Source: Gambelia wislizenii (taxonomy: Eukaryota; Chordata; Lepidosauria; Squamata; Crotaphytidae). From it: a stretch of 64,000 nucleotides of DNA. The notes under the pieces are model-generated. The model saw nothing but the letters and a program-made list of their open reading frames with translations. It did no database searches and had not been told where the DNA came from. This document shows positions 45,241 to 57,985 of the stretch, in pieces (the first letter of the stretch is position 1; every line of letters starts with the position of its first letter). The position numbers and the translations under genes are program-made. The stretch is from positions 76,146,001-76,210,000 of the forward strand of contig JAUMIR010000003.1 of the NCBI GenBank assembly GCA_030847615.1, in the 5' to 3' direction.

Positions 45241-45585
45241 ATTTTAGCTTCCAATGTTTTTTCAGCATCTGCACTGGTGTCCTGTTACTTTTCTAGCACA
45301 ACTGAATACTGATTAGAACCATTATCTGTGTGGCTAAACATACTTAAGAAAATACTTCATAGTTTCAAACTCTCCCACAGTTTCCAATGATGAGCAAGAA
45401 TGTCCCTTTGTAGATTATCACTGCATTATTAAGACCTTTATATGCTTGCTTTGGTGGCTAAGATAGAAGGAATATGTAAGCATGTTTCTGATAGAAGCCT
45501 CTCAGTGCAAGAACATTTGCCCCACCAAATCCAAAAGAAATGAACATTTAAAGTATGACGTGGCTTTTGGTGGCTGAGTTTTAAG
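45241..45585. other. Unassigned sequence
   Basis: No gene or repeat recognised. Confidence 0.3.
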
Positions 45586-45885
45586 AACATAAAGACTAGC
45601 CACACTGGGTCAGACCCAAGGCCTATCTAGTCCAACATTCTATTCACATGGTGGGCAAACAGTTGCCCATGGGAAAGCTGCCTGCACAACATAACAGCAA
45701 CTTCACCTTCCATCTCACACACCCCCACAATTGATACACAGAGGAATATTGCCTTTGTGATATATATCTGAAGGATACATTTAGCCATCCTGACCAGTAG
45801 ACTTTGATGGCCCCATCCTCCGTGAATTTACCTGGTCCTCCTTTAAAGACATTAAAATCGGCAGCCATCACTACATCTCTCCTAC
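45586..45885 (-). mobile_element. CR1/L3-like LINE remnant
   Basis: TTTTAAGAACATAAAGACTA, GGTCAGACCCAAGGCCTATC and TAGTCCAACATTCTATTCAC, then CTCCGTGAATTTACCTGGTC and GGCAGCCATCACTACATCT. This wording is a frequent old LINE-derived repeat of reptiles; the clade assignment is tentative. Confidence 0.5.
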
Positions 45886-47694
45886 ACTACATGTCTCCTT
45901 GTTTGCCTTTTTTTTTCTAAACTAACACCCCCCCCAACATTACAACCTTTCATTGAAGGACAATTGATCCAGTCCCTTTTCTGTATCTTTCTGAGTTCTT
46001 GAATATCCTCCTTTTTAAGGGTAGTGACCATAAGTTGCTTTATAACTGGATATATATAACTTGGGAAAGTGACCATAAGTTGTGACCATAAGTTCCAGAA
46101 TCCCCCAGCCAGCATTAATATGGATATTTTATTATCGCTTTAAAAAATTATTAGAATGCTAAGACTTTTGAATGTGTGCAGCCATAAAAAGATAAACTGA
46201 AAAGCTGCACAATTTTTAACATTGCCTACCTTCTATGTATACACAAGCTATTTATTAAAAGGAGAAGCTGATTCTGAATTAGATCAACATGGGGTTCTCT
46301 GATCTGTAGCAGACCTTTGCCCTGTATCCCCACCACGGTAAAGGAGGGAACTAGTGTTACAGGTGTCATGTTGCTATGTTGTACCTGGCTTCAGGCAGGC
46401 AAATGTCTTCATTCCCACTGTCACAACTCCAGTGTTTTTGAAACAACATATGCATGATGGCAACTGTTGACCAGGCCCTGACCGCCTTCACCCACCTTCA
46501 CCTTTCCATTTGAATGATAACACAAACAATAGGTAGACAAAGTAGAGGGATGCATAATTATGTAATTCTTGATGTGATCATTAAATAAGATAAGGGTGTA
46601 AAGATGCATATACAGCACTGTTTCAAAGGCATTATGCTGCCTGAGGCAAAGAACAAACGTTACTACCCCTTTCCAGTGCCACAAACAGAAGCTGACAACC
46701 TTCATGAGAACAGCAGACTAGTAATGAGGATCCAACCCATTTAGACCTTTAAATTTCACTACCAGCGCATTGAATTCAGTCCAGAAGTGTATAGACAGCC
46801 AGTGTAATTCCTTTAAAATGAGGGAGGGAGCCTTGTTTTCCAACATGTCATCACCACTCCCTCCCCACTACTGCCTGGTGCAGCTACCTCACTCTGCCTA
46901 ATGGTAGGGCAGGCCTCTGTGTATATGTATGAAACTATTGCCATGAGCAGCCCAGTTAACTGAGTCACTCCTAAGTGTGTGGCTGCAGTAGGTGGGCCAG
47001 CTGTTGCAAACTTGTTCTGTTTTTGTATCTATAAAGAGGAGCAGTTTCAGCTACACTGCACAACTTGCCATTTTCTTCCAAAGAACAGGTGGTTTTACAA
47101 CCCTCTCCTGTTCATGTTTCTTATAGACTACACTGTCAAAGGGCAAGAGACTCTGAGCAACAGAAAGGAAAGCATCACAAAGCAGAAGCATTGAACCACT
47201 AGCAGACTTATTCACTCTGTTTAATTACAAGGCTTCAGCTGCAGCCCTATGTTAAGGGTGGGTTGCAAGAATCACAATCTGCTGTTATAATAATAAAAAA
47301 AGTAGGACCACAGAGTAGGGTGTACTTACAAAATGGCTCAATGGATTTGAGATGAAATTTAAGAGTTGAAAAGGTTGCTTTGAGGGTGGTCAGTGCTAGC
47401 TTTGAGATAGAAAGTGTAAGAAATGGCTTTTTATGGTTTTATATAGTAAATGACCTTCAGAAGTTTGATGGGGGTTTTTTCCTCCATGTATTTTGCTATG
47501 GTTAGATTTGCTGCCTCATTTCTCTGGTTTGGACATCATCTTTGCAGAAACAGTTTGATGTGTTTGGTCAGGAAAGTGTGCCTTGCTTTGAAAGTAACAT
47601 AAGGTGTTTGCAGTTTGTATTAAAAATGTGGATTTTTTTTGCCACATTTTAGATTATGGAATTCGTAAGGTCTGTTCTTCTCAGGCTCAGCTAT
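45886..47694. other. Mostly unassigned
   Basis: 46065-46125 is a partial small palindromic element (CCAGAATCCCCCAGCCAGC). 46725-46815 is a second fragment of the 43860 repeat. Nothing else is recognised. Confidence 0.35.
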
Positions 47695-48028
47695 GTGGGC
47701 CAGGCCAGGAGACAGAAAATAGTTGTTGTGAGCCTTCAAGCTGTCAAGACGGATCTTTTCCGGCAGGCCTTTCCTGAATAACTATCCCGGCCCAAGACTC
47801 GGCTGTCCTCCCTGAGCTGTAATCAGATTTTTTTTTTAAACTATTGTATGTTTTAATCTTTTTCTAATCTATATATTTTTAATTTACTGTATGTTTTTAA
47901 TCTTTTATAATTTAATATTATTTTAAGGGGGGGTGGGCTAGGGTACTGGGACTATGGAGTTTTTATATTGTAAGCCGCCCCGATTGCGTTGCATAGGGGC
48001 GGGATAGAAATAAAATTTTATTATTATT
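47695..48028 (+). mobile_element. L2-type LINE 3' end
   Basis: Traces of LFRQAFPE.LSRP coding (CTTTTCCGGCAGGCCTTTCC), an AT-rich UTR, TTGTAAGCCGCCCCGATTGC, GGGGCGGGATAGAAATAAAA and an (ATT)n tail. The SINE at 48031 joins its tail. Confidence 0.8.
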
Positions 48029-48030
48029 AT

Positions 48031-48250
48031 TCAAGTCATTTCCAACTGATGGTGATCCTAAGGCAACCTGATCATGTGGTTTTCTTGGCAAGATTTGTTC
48101 AGAGGGAGTGTGCCTTTGCTTTTCCCTGAGGCTGAGAGACTGTGACTTGCCCAAGGTCACCCAGTGGGTTTCCATGGCTGAGCATGGATTCAAACCCTGG
48201 TCTCCAGAGTTATAGCCCAATGCTCAAACCACTACACCACAGTGCTGTCA
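48031..48250 (-). mobile_element. tRNA-derived SINE, copy 5 (minus)
   Basis: TCAAGTCATTTCCAACTGAT, CTTGCCCAAGGTCACCCAG and CTGGTCTCCAGAG, with the head CCACTACACCACAGTGC. Inserted into, or abutting, the (ATT)n tail of the L2 end. Confidence 0.9.
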
Positions 48251-51200
48251 GAGAGAAAGCACAGAATGGGAATGAATATGGCTAATTTTGAGGGAATTTG
48301 TGTAGAGTAGTCTCCACAGAAACAAAAGCAGAAAAATTTAGACAAAATCTGAAAATGCCTCCAGTCCAGGGAATGTGAATTACTTTGTAAATGACAGATA
48401 TGATACTTGCATCATACTGTATATCATTTTTGCTGCAAAATCAGTGGAGTTCTGTGACATCCTAAAGACTCATAAAATACTTTTGTATACAATAGCTCAC
48501 TTGATCGGAAGCATGGAGTGTTAGCCCAAATAGACTGGCTACATCTTTCTTACTCACCTTAAATATTTTGATATGGCTGCTTGGAAAATGAACCCTAGTC
48601 CTGTTCTTGGAGGCGGGGGGACTAGCAGTACACTGTATTTTAGACAGAAGTAACATTAGTAGGATTTAATTCTGCTCTGCAGGAAATGTAAATACTTGTT
48701 GATTAAGCTATTGTGAAGAAGTACATTACATTTGAACATTTATAATTGTTGTGTGTTTTAACTTTGCATAGGGAAAAAGCCTGCATGAGAAATAGACGAC
48801 ATGCCACTTCCACTATTTATCTGTTGAAGCTTCTTTCCTGTAGCACTTTTCCACCTGCTTTGAGGAATTTGTATGTAGGTATAACATATATTCTGAGGTA
48901 ATGTTTTCTTGGGTAGATATGTGTGTGTTTCTATAACAAAGGAACCATGAGAGGAAAACAAATAAAAACCGCCATCATGTTCAGACCCAGTCTACCATGT
49001 TAACATGCTTTTAAATAATGATTGTGCTTGAAAATAAGGCAGTTCTACTATATAGCTGTCTTCTGCAAGATTTCTTTCTTATAGTACTTCTCCTCACTCC
49101 TCTGAGCTGTATGTATTTATGTGTAATATATATTATGATGATTCCCCCCTCACTCCCTGCCAGAAAGTCAAAACAGGGATGGGGAACTCTAAATATGCAC
49201 AAACACACAGAGTCTGTACTTCATTTGAGGAACTGTGAATTGTGGAGCTCCCCGCTACAAAGACTTCACTGTGGTAAACAATTCAGCAATTTCCAAAGAG
49301 GGATTAGATATCAATATGAAATTATTTCAGTAAATGTCAGCTGATAATACCGAACTCTGCCTCCATCCACTGCATTTTGTGATTGGCTTCACACATACCT
49401 CTCACCACCATTTTGTGTCTGCTGAGCCTTAGTCATTTCCAGCTCTCTCAAGGTGGCCCTTGACAGCACTGCTAACAATGCCAAGATCACAAGATTGAGG
49501 ACCATGCAAGATGAGGGCTGGGTTTGGGGTTTTTTTACCTTTGCTTTTCCTGTTCCTTTCCTACCCTGTCCATTGCTTCTTATTTTAACCACATACCTAC
49601 CAACATTTCACAGATGAAAACCAGGACACATGTGGCTAAGCAATATCAGACTGCGGTCAAGATGGCAAAAGTTATTAATGAGGAAGAACGCACCAGCTAG
49701 GATGGGCTTCAGCAATAGAATTAACTGGAACTGTCCCTGCCAAATCAGAACAGTTGGAGGGTATGCACTCTTACTCTGTAACATATGTCAACTAAATCAT
49801 TTCTTCAAAAGAATCTGAAGGAGAGTGTTCCTAAGCATAAGCAAAGTACCTTTCCACTGCATTCACACCGAATGTCCTACAAGTTTTGAGGCTCAGCACA
49901 TCTTACATTCAATCAGATTCCATCAAGAGATGTAAAAGAAGAAAGCTCTACTCATTCCTAAAAAGACAGTCTCTGAACCATGCATTTATACATACAGGCA
50001 CATGTGCACACATGTGCATGCATGCATACATACATACACACACTATAGAGAGGACCTGGGCAGGCTGAAATGGGAGAATCCAATCTTCTAAACAGCTTGA
50101 CTCCAAGCCATTCATATATATATATATATATATGGATCATATATATGGAGAGATTGAGAGGCTATAACAAGCTCTCCGAATTGTGCCTGGAAACAAATTA
50201 TTACCGTAGCTGTTGTGCAGGCAGTAGCAGAACTTAAATCTCTATCCTGTCCATTCTGTCACTCCGCATGGTAAAAAAAAACACAAATGCTTTAAAATAC
50301 TTTCTCTGTGACAGAAAGCTGGGCTAAATGAACTTTAAGATATGTCCCTGTTCTATCATTCTGTATGCCTGGTATGGGTTGCCAAGCGCTTGTAAGTTAG
50401 AACGGCCACTTCAATTGCATAATAGCATAATTTGCATAGACTCCATAAGTATATTCCAGACAACAGCCAAATTTTGGGACTTAGGTCCCTCACTCTGCCA
50501 CTGACAGCCATCTAGTTCCTCGGCGGCAGCAGTTCTGGAACTAACCACAGTGTAGATACCATACCTAATCCAATTTGCCTAATAATTTATCTATTAAGGA
50601 TATGGCCCTTGACAGCTGCATTTCCCTGTCTTTTTGAGTAAACATGGAAAGCCCTTTAAACATATTAAACTGGGGGGGGGGGCGCGGGTTGTTAACTGAA
50701 TGGTATTAGCCACCAGTATAACATATCTGAATTTTAAATGTTTGCAGTGTCAGACTACTACTTTAGTCAAAGCCTAGACCCACTGTCCTTTGTTGAAAAT
50801 ACTGTAGTTTATTTACTACAATTACAGTGGGCCCAAAATATTAGTCATGCAGTGAAATCATCTTGTTTCCTTCCATAGGTAGTTAAGTCCTATTGAGTTC
50901 AATGAAGATTACTCCCTAGTAAGTGAGTATTCTTGGAACTGCACTATTAGACTTCAGTTTGTGTGCATGTTCATTCTCTCTCTCTCTCACACACACACAC
51001 ACGCACACACTGTTGCATACTTATTTTCTAGTACTTATGTAAGTAATTTTCTAGTAACTCTGATCTGCAGTTCTATACCACAATGGATGCCTGGTGTCAT
51101 GTATTATATTGATACAAAAGCACTCAGATACCATGGTGATGAGTGCATTAGAAATCCTTAAAACAGCTGCATTTTGATTCTGCAAATTGCAACCACCCAC

Positions 51201-52490
51201 TCCCAACACATACATTCTGGGCATTTTGAACTGATGGGGCACTTGAGCCCCATGAAAAAGGCCCCGTGTTTTTACAAGAAACAGTAGCTGCTGGACACTT
51301 CATTGCTATGGGGATGTAACTAAACTGGGCTTGTTTAAAGCAGAGGGCACAAACTAAGAAGAACCAAAAAAAAAAAGGGGGGGGGGAGAAGAAAAGAAAC
51401 AAGGGAGGGGGGCAGAATAAGAGAGCTGCATTGATTTCAGTCTGTTCAGGTCTAGCTGGAAAACACAATGCAACCCAACGGTCCCTTGGTCGGCAAGTCT
51501 CTTTAGTGAGGTTTTTCCCAGGGTTTGAAGTGGAGTGGGGAGGGATGGTGCAAGAGAGATGAGGCAGAGAGATGAGAGGCATACCTTGGAAGCATGGAAA
51601 GCAATACCTTTCTTCTGGAAAGTCAAAGCTTCTATAGCTTTAGAGGTGCAGTCACAGACTGTAGTTCAGCAGGGAGTCAGGTGGATAAAGACCTCCATCT
51701 TTTGTTGTTGTATGTAGTATATGCACCTTTGTTAAGATATAGGAACTGTGAGCAAATTCAATGGGAAAACTGATTTGTTCGTTTTCCTGCTAGTGTCCTA
51801 TCACTTGTGGTCATATATATGTACAGCTATATCAACTAAATACACAGCTGTTAGGTCTGATTTCTAGTACATGATTGTAGCTATAATATTGCAGGCAAAG
51901 CAGCCAGAATATCTAGTGATTCTGTGGCAAAATAGCCAATGATTTTAGCATTTCAATTATTCTTGTTTTTGCAGTTACACTCCTGCCTCCCACTCTGATG
52001 TACACATCTTCCTTGATTCTTCTTTACAATAGCAAAACAAAAACAAAAAGCCAGTTATCAGTAGTAATGCTGCCAATGTCCCATTTCTTCCTGAACATAG
52101 ATAGATAGATAGATAATTTATATCCTGCTTTTCTTCCCATATGGGACCCAATGTAGATACAAACATAATACTATCAATGTTGGATTTTCAGGGTCACAAA
52201 TATGAACCTGTGTGAAAAATGCAAGGTTTTAGTCACCCAAGAAAGTGCAAACTTCAGCAAGGGTATTCTCCAATAATTGTTTATCAACATTATGATAATC
52301 ATCATCATCTATTTATATAGTGACATCAGTAAACATGGCACTTTACAAACTGGCAACAACAAAAAATCAGCCAAACTTGTCAAAGATGTACAATCTGAAA
52401 TATATAATACAATAGTTATAGAATAAGTAGTTTCAGGAAATCCCAGTTTTAGTTCTGGAGAAATCAGTTTCATGTAACAATTCCTGAAGC
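48251..52490. other. Unassigned, 4.2 kb, with short simple repeats
   Basis: Simple runs: 50117-50134 (AT)n, 50979-51010 (CT)n(CA)n, 51365-51390 A-run then G-run, 52097-52113 (TAGA)n followed by an L2-like minus tail to about 52165. 52302-52380 resembles 24103-24260. No gene-like frame was found; the longest frame (51148-51582, minus) is low-complexity. Confidence 0.35.
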
Positions 52491-53097
52491 ATGAAGTTGA
52501 AGGCTTTCACGGCTGGCATCCATAGATTTTCCTTGGTTTTTTTCCGGGCTGTGAGGCCGTGTTCTGGAAGAGTTTATTTCTGACGTTTCACCTGCATCTG
52601 TGGCTGGCATCTTCAGAGAATGGTTGGGTAGGAGTGTGTGTGGGGTTTATATACTGTGAAGCCCTGTTGGAGAGGACAACTATCATGTCAGAATGCAGAG
52701 AATGCACAGAGAAGCTATTGAAATCCACAAACACCTGGACAACTTCAACAGGAAAGAAGAAACCCTAAAAGTAAGCTCCCAGACCTGAAAAACACTAAAA
52801 TCAAAACTCAACACATGCAAATGAACTCCACCCAGGGACAGGGGGATTTCCAGCAGACAATGGACCATTAGCCAACCAGACACTAATCCTCCTTGCATAT
52901 CTCCCCCCAGAAACTAGCCATTCAAATAGACAAATTTACATTTCCTCTCCAGCAGGGGCACACAGTATATAACCCCCACACACACTCCTACCCAACCATT
53001 CTCTGAAGATGCCAGCCATAGATGCAGGCAAAATGTCAGAAGTAAACTCTTCCAGAACACGGATTCACAGCCTGGAAAAAAACCAAGGAAAACCTAT
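52491..53097. mobile_element. Penelope-like element: inverted terminal repeats around a coding core, 13-bp TSD
   Basis: A 607-bp insertion flanked by a perfect 13-bp duplication CAATTCCTGAAGC (52478-52490 and 53098-53110). The left terminus (GAAGGCTTTCACGGCTGG...) and the right terminus (...AAAAAACCAAGGAAAACC) are inverted copies of about 180 bp, extending past the arm of the 2842 hairpin into GTTGGGTAGGAGTGTGTG and TTTATATACTGTG. Between them, about 52706-52775 plus strand reads HREAIEIHKHLDNFNRKEET, which matches the C-terminal end of Penelope-like proteins after the GIY-YIG endonuclease. The reverse transcriptase is absent. Confidence 0.8.
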
Positions 53098-53110
53098 CAA
53101 TTCCTGAAGC

Positions 53111-54148
53111 CTTTCCTCTGTCTTTGATGCTCTATTAAGGCCCGAGTCTCTGTTTCTCCAACCTCCTTTTACACTTAGGTCCTTATCACACCATAATGTT
53201 ACACCGTCATAGCAGTGGTTTGGTCCTGTTTTTGTCTCAGCCTTATCACACAATGTCATGGTTCTCCCAGTACTGTTGTGACGTACAGTCATTGGCAATA
53301 TGATTTTTTATGCTGAAAATAATCTGTTAATAACCCCTTTCCCACTATGATTCAGTAGGCAGTTTGAGTGCAGATGTCTCATTCCACTTCATTGCAAGAA
53401 CTATTAATTAGTGGGTGACGTGTGGGTGTGGTCTGGTTGTCCCTCCCTTGGGGATTCCCAAGGAAATCTTCAGCATGGAAACCTCAGACTACTTCTGGTA
53501 TTTGGGCGAGGATGACAAAACTTCTGTAGAGAATAGCTGTGTGCTTTCTGTGTCTATGCTCTTGAAACCTGTTTCAAATTCTTTTCTATTTTTTATATAA
53601 ATGTTTTGCTGTTATAGTGTAAGAATGCTGCTATCCTGACCTGTTAACCATTTAAAGTACCTATTTAGATGCCTTTACTACATGGGGGTATTTTCCAAAG
53701 ATTTCTCCACTGCTTTCCTATGGTACCACACACCACAGTGTTAGTTTTTTTTAGAAAAAACATTTTTTTAAGATAATGGTGTAATAATGCGATGACATCA
53801 TACCATAATAATGCTATTACAGCACAACACCATAATGTTATTACAAGAAAAAGCAGTTTAATGGATAGTAACGATTTCTGGTGTAATAACGCTATGGCAT
53901 CATGCTATTATGGCTCAATAAGTACAAACGAAGAGTTTTTTGGACAGGACCATCTGAAACAACTGACTAGCATGATAACACTTTTGGTTTTGAGAGGAGA
54001 AAAATATCAAATATGTCAGGGGATGGTGTGGTCTGTTTCTCTTCCCATGTCACCTCTTACAATGTAAGATCTGGGCAGTGATGTGTTGTAACAGTCATAT
54101 TACAGCTTAATGAGTATAAGTGAAACAGTTTTGAACAGAACAGCCTAA
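53111..54148. other. Worn MITE-like DNA, boundaries unresolved
   Basis: CCTTATCACACCATAATGTT (53181), TAATAATGCGATGACATCAT (53780) and TAATAACGCTATGGCATCAT (53882) are mutually similar short blocks, as at 11277-11788 and 54480-54560. Likely one or more non-autonomous DNA transposons of an unassigned family. Confidence 0.4.
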
Positions 54149-54371
54149 GGACTTTATCCCACTACACTGTTATAGTGCTATTATTCCACTTTAACTCCTC
54201 TGGCTGCCTCCTGTGGAATTCTGGGGTTTGTAGTTTAAAGCAGCCTAAGAGCTCTATGGCTGAGAGTTCTAGATGCCCCTCCCCAAACTGCAAATCCCAG
54301 CATTCCACAGGAGGCAGCCAGAGCAGTTAAAGTGTAATAATAGTGCTATAACAGTGTGGTGTGATAATCTA
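54149..54371. mobile_element. MITE with mixed termini (GGACTTTATC plus CACTTTAACT core)
   Basis: The left end GGACTTTATCCCACTACACT looks like the TTATCAGA family terminus, but the interior (TGTTATAGTGCTATTATTCC, CCACTTTAACTCC, GGAATTCTGGGG) belongs to the 14070/14715 family. The right end is AACAGTGTGGTGTGATAATC. The inner inverted pair is GGCTGCCTCCTGTGGAAT / ATTCCACAGGAGGCAGCC. Confidence 0.75.
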
Positions 54372-54611
54372 AAACAAATGACTAGTGTGAAGTACGTTTC
54401 TTTTTCACAGGAGGAAGACATAAAAAAAGGTATGTGTACATGGTCTGTTTTTCTTCCTGTGTTGCATCTTGTGATGAGAGATTTGGGCAGCGATGGGTGT
54501 GCCATAATGATGTTGTGCCGTAATAACATTACAGCTATACATTACAGCTATACAGTCATAATAACATTACAGCTATACAGCTATACATTATAGCATCCAT
54601 GGACTGAAAAT

Positions 54612-54770
54612 GTTCATATATATATATATATATATATATCCTTGATCTTGCCATTTTATATAAGGGACACCATTTTACTATGCCATTGTATATAATGGGA
54701 CTTGAGCATCCACGGATTTTGGTATGCATGGGGGACCTGGAACCTATCCTCAGCAGATACCAAGGGCCCA

Positions 54771-54804
<34 letters not shown>

Positions 54805-54813
54805 GTCTATCTA
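54612..54813. repeat. (AT)n run, partial Tigger-type MITE, (TCTG)n/(TCTA)n run
   Basis: 54616-54640 is (AT)n. 54642-54774 matches the right two-thirds of the Tigger MITEs (TATAAGGGACACCATTTTAC, CACGGATTTTGGTATGCATG, CAAGGGCCCACTG). 54773-54813 is a TCTG/TCTA tetranucleotide run. Confidence 0.8.
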
Positions 54814-57149
54814 CAAACCAATCATGAAGCACAATAAGGGGCAAATGGGGTGGTGATAATGGCATTAGAGCAGATGAAACAACTGTGCAAATCATATTAT
54901 TACAACACAAATGTGGCAAGAGTGTCATACACAGCATCAACAACCAGTTATCATTGCAAGTACAGCTGAAGTGGTTTTTGAATGGTATAACCCAGCATAA
55001 CATCAGCTCCTCAGACTTTTGCCTCTTCCTTCAGTGTTAAAACTGAAGCTATCTACCATAAGTTCTCTACCTCCCTTCCCCTAGCTATCCTCCACCTCCC
55101 TCAATCTCTTCTTCTTTCCCGCCAGTATCTTTTGATGTAATGACAATGGGGATGTCCTTTTCTAATCCCTTCACATGTCCTCTTGATCCTTTTCCTTTCT
55201 GACTCCTGGTTACTATTTCTCCTACTATTATCCCTCAGCCAGAGACATCAAGAAATATTTCTCCTTTGTCTTCTTCATAGTGTGCTGAAATAAAATGTAT
55301 CCCTCATTCATTAAAAGAATAACACCTCCCTTCTTCACCTCATCCCTTGCTTCCAAAATCCTGGTGCATCCTGTAGTCTTGACTTTACGTCTTCCAGTTC
55401 CAGCTCATGGCTCTAGCTGGCTTCTACCTTCTTCCACTGCTTTTGCATTTTCTAAAATCTCAAGATGATTTTTGCCAAATTGAAAGGTCTCTATTTTGGG
55501 CCTTGTCTTCCTAAATCTCTCTGGTAACTCCAATACAGCCAGCTATCTTGTCTTCTTTCAGGTTCCTCTATGTCTTAAGATCCCACAACTGTGTTTTAGC
55601 TAGTTATTTTCCTCCTTTCTGTCAGATTACTCATGCAGTGTTCCCATTGGGAACCATTCCTCTCTTGACAAATGAAAACTTCGTACTAACCTAAGTTGAA
55701 TTCCTCTGGAGAAAGTATGGCTTGAAGATTGTTCAGTCTTGTACCGTTACACAAAAGAGGAAAAATCTATACTCAGGGAACAACTCTATGAATGTTGCAG
55801 AGATTTAGGAAAGAAATAGACCATGAACCACTTTACTCATGTTAGAATGAAAAACAGCAGGAGCGTAAGACTGCAAAGATGTAGAAGCACTAAAACAGTT
55901 AAATATTGGTTGAGGTCTTATGTGGTTGTGCATAGTGTAAGAGTGCCATTGGTCTATGTCTGGCTTTGGAGAAAGCAATCATTGTTGATGTTATGATTGT
56001 TGGATTGTTTAGATGGATTGTTGTGGACTTCAAACTCTGTACACCTCATTTGTAATGGACCTCTGGTGTATTATATGACTTTGTAAAATCTTTAAAGTAT
56101 CAATTAAAAATACTAATAATTCTGCTCCTCTACCACCTCAGCTTTATGCATGTCTCTGTAAAAGTAGAAGGAGGATTTGATGTAATTGAGGGTGGGCTTG
56201 GAAAAGCAGCCTTGTCAAGCTCTTCCAGAATTTATAATCTGACATGTTGCACACAATGTGCGTGTCCAAAAATTGTGTGAGCTGCCCACCCGTACACTGG
56301 ACAGCAGACGTTAAAGCCATCAGGAATGTTTACAGTACTCACAGTCCCCAAGGAAAACATTCTCCATTTCAGGATGGGTGATCTTTTCTGATCTAAACAA
56401 ACAAACACAAAAATAGCTTGCTTCTTCCTGGGAGATTTGACGTGTTGCAAGTCATGATTGTAAGAAAGCAGCAGAAAATCATCAAGGACTCTCAGCTGTA
56501 TCATCAAATTTTGGGGCCTTCAGCCTGTTGTTAAACAACAACAACAACAAACAACCCAGAGACTGGCTTGAGCAAATGTTAAAAATAGATTCCATGAGGA
56601 GGCATGTTGTCAATATAGACCAGAATGGAAAAGAAATGCTGATTATATTATATACTACCACCACAGGCCCAAACTATGCAGTGTTTGAAATACTGTACAG
56701 TATATTGTTTACCACCAAAACTTTTTTGAGAAAAGAAAAGGAACATGGCTACATCAGAACCCTTTTAAAAAACTCCTGACCTCTGAACGTGGTTTGTACA
56801 GATGTGTTATTACATCCCATTTTCTTTTATCAAAGATAATACAAAGTGGCTCTGCAAGAATTACCCAACAACTATAGCTCCCCTTCTTCTTAGTATTGAT
56901 AAAATGTTCTCTTGCATGTTACACATGCACCCTATCTAATTTTGTTGGGTGCAAGAACTTGTAATTAAATTGCATTGGTACTTTTCTTGCAAATAATTAT
57001 TTACAACCTAATCATAATTAAAATGAGAAGCAAAGAGGTTGTCTAAACAGTGAAAATAACCCTCATGGAATTCACTGGGAACACTATCTGTCTAAATGGG
57101 GCCCCGCATCAATCCCCCTCCCCACTGCCATTCCCTTTTTCTTATGTGT
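54814..57149. other. Unassigned; pyrimidine-rich 55020-55640; possible L1 3' UTR near 55890-56110
   Basis: 55020-55640 is rich in CT on the plus strand without a repeat unit. 55890-56110 ends TCAATTAAAAATACTAATAA and is GT/AT-rich like an L1 3' UTR, but no coding tail is visible. The rest is unrecognised. Confidence 0.3.
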
Positions 57150-57262
57150 CCTGTCTTATTTAGATTGTAAGCCTGAGGGCAGGGAACTGTTAAATTGACC
57201 ATTTGTAAGCCGCTCTGATACCCTTTGTGGCTGAAGAGCGGGGTATAAATAAATAAACAAAA
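57150..57262 (+). mobile_element. L2-type LINE 3' tail
   Basis: GATTGTAAGCCTGAGGGCAG, TTGTAAGCCGCTCTGATACC and AAGAGCGGGGTATAAATAAA, then an A-rich tail. Confidence 0.7.
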
Positions 57263-57267
57263 AACAA

Positions 57268-57790
57268 ACTGTATTCAGAAGGAGGGGGGCCCCAAATGGC
57301 AAAAACACCACAGGAAAAGCCTTTCTGGAGTTTTTAAAAAACAGCAAGGGGAGTGTGCGTTCCTGCTCATTGGGACAAGCAATTTGATATGACTCACTTT
57401 CCCAAAGGAGAGGAAATGCAAAGCTGATTGGCTGGGTGAGTGTAGGGGTGGGGCTTGCTAACAGAGCAAGTGCCCGCTGCTGCCATGTTCGATTTTCACT
57501 TTAGTGAGTGATTGCTAAGGTGATAAAACAGGGTGGGGGGTTGTTTTTGTTTTGTTTTCCTGTTAAACTGAAAAATCACTCCAGTGCACCTTGGACTTCA
57601 TTTTTTAAAGTTAGGTGGTGGCAAATTGACGTAAGTACAAATGTGAGTAAATCACTTGTGGGCGTGATCTTGCATGCAAAGCTTAGGGGGTTTGTGGGGG
57701 CAAAAACACCATTAAGACAAGTTGCAAAATGTCATTACTGTGAGGCAATCCGGGGTTTTTTGTGGTCCCCCCCTTTATAGATGGGCCCCC
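57268..57790. mobile_element. GAAGGAGGGGGG-type repeat, copy 2 (clearer ends)
   Basis: The left end TATTCAGAAGGAGGGGGGCC and AAATGGCAAAAACACC faces GGGGTTTTTTGTGGTCCCCC and CCCTTTATAGATGGGC, a plausible imperfect inverted repeat. The interior matches 13118-13640. Probably a ~520-bp non-autonomous DNA transposon. Confidence 0.6.
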
Positions 57791-57985
57791 AGTTTGTGAA
57801 TGATCCCTATGAAAAACCTCTGCTATGGAATCAGAGTTCAAGTTGAAGACCAAGCTACCATATGGAGTAAGTGGAATACAGTGAATTAATATATTTTTTA
57901 AAAGACAGACTTTGCAACCTGATTCAAACATATTCAGACTAAGTCCTGTATAACTCACAGGGCCCACTTACCTCAGTGGGACTTG
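57791..57985. other. Unassigned; target sequence of the palindrome
   Basis: Ends CTCAGTGGGACTTG, which with TTACTTTTCAGTAAG after the palindrome matches the small dispersed GGGACTTACT-type repeat near 50890 and 59475. The palindrome therefore landed in an older repeat. Confidence 0.4.

Noticed and set aside
54773..54813. CRISPR-like tandem units
   Set aside because: Plain tetranucleotide microsatellite; no spacers, and this is vertebrate DNA.
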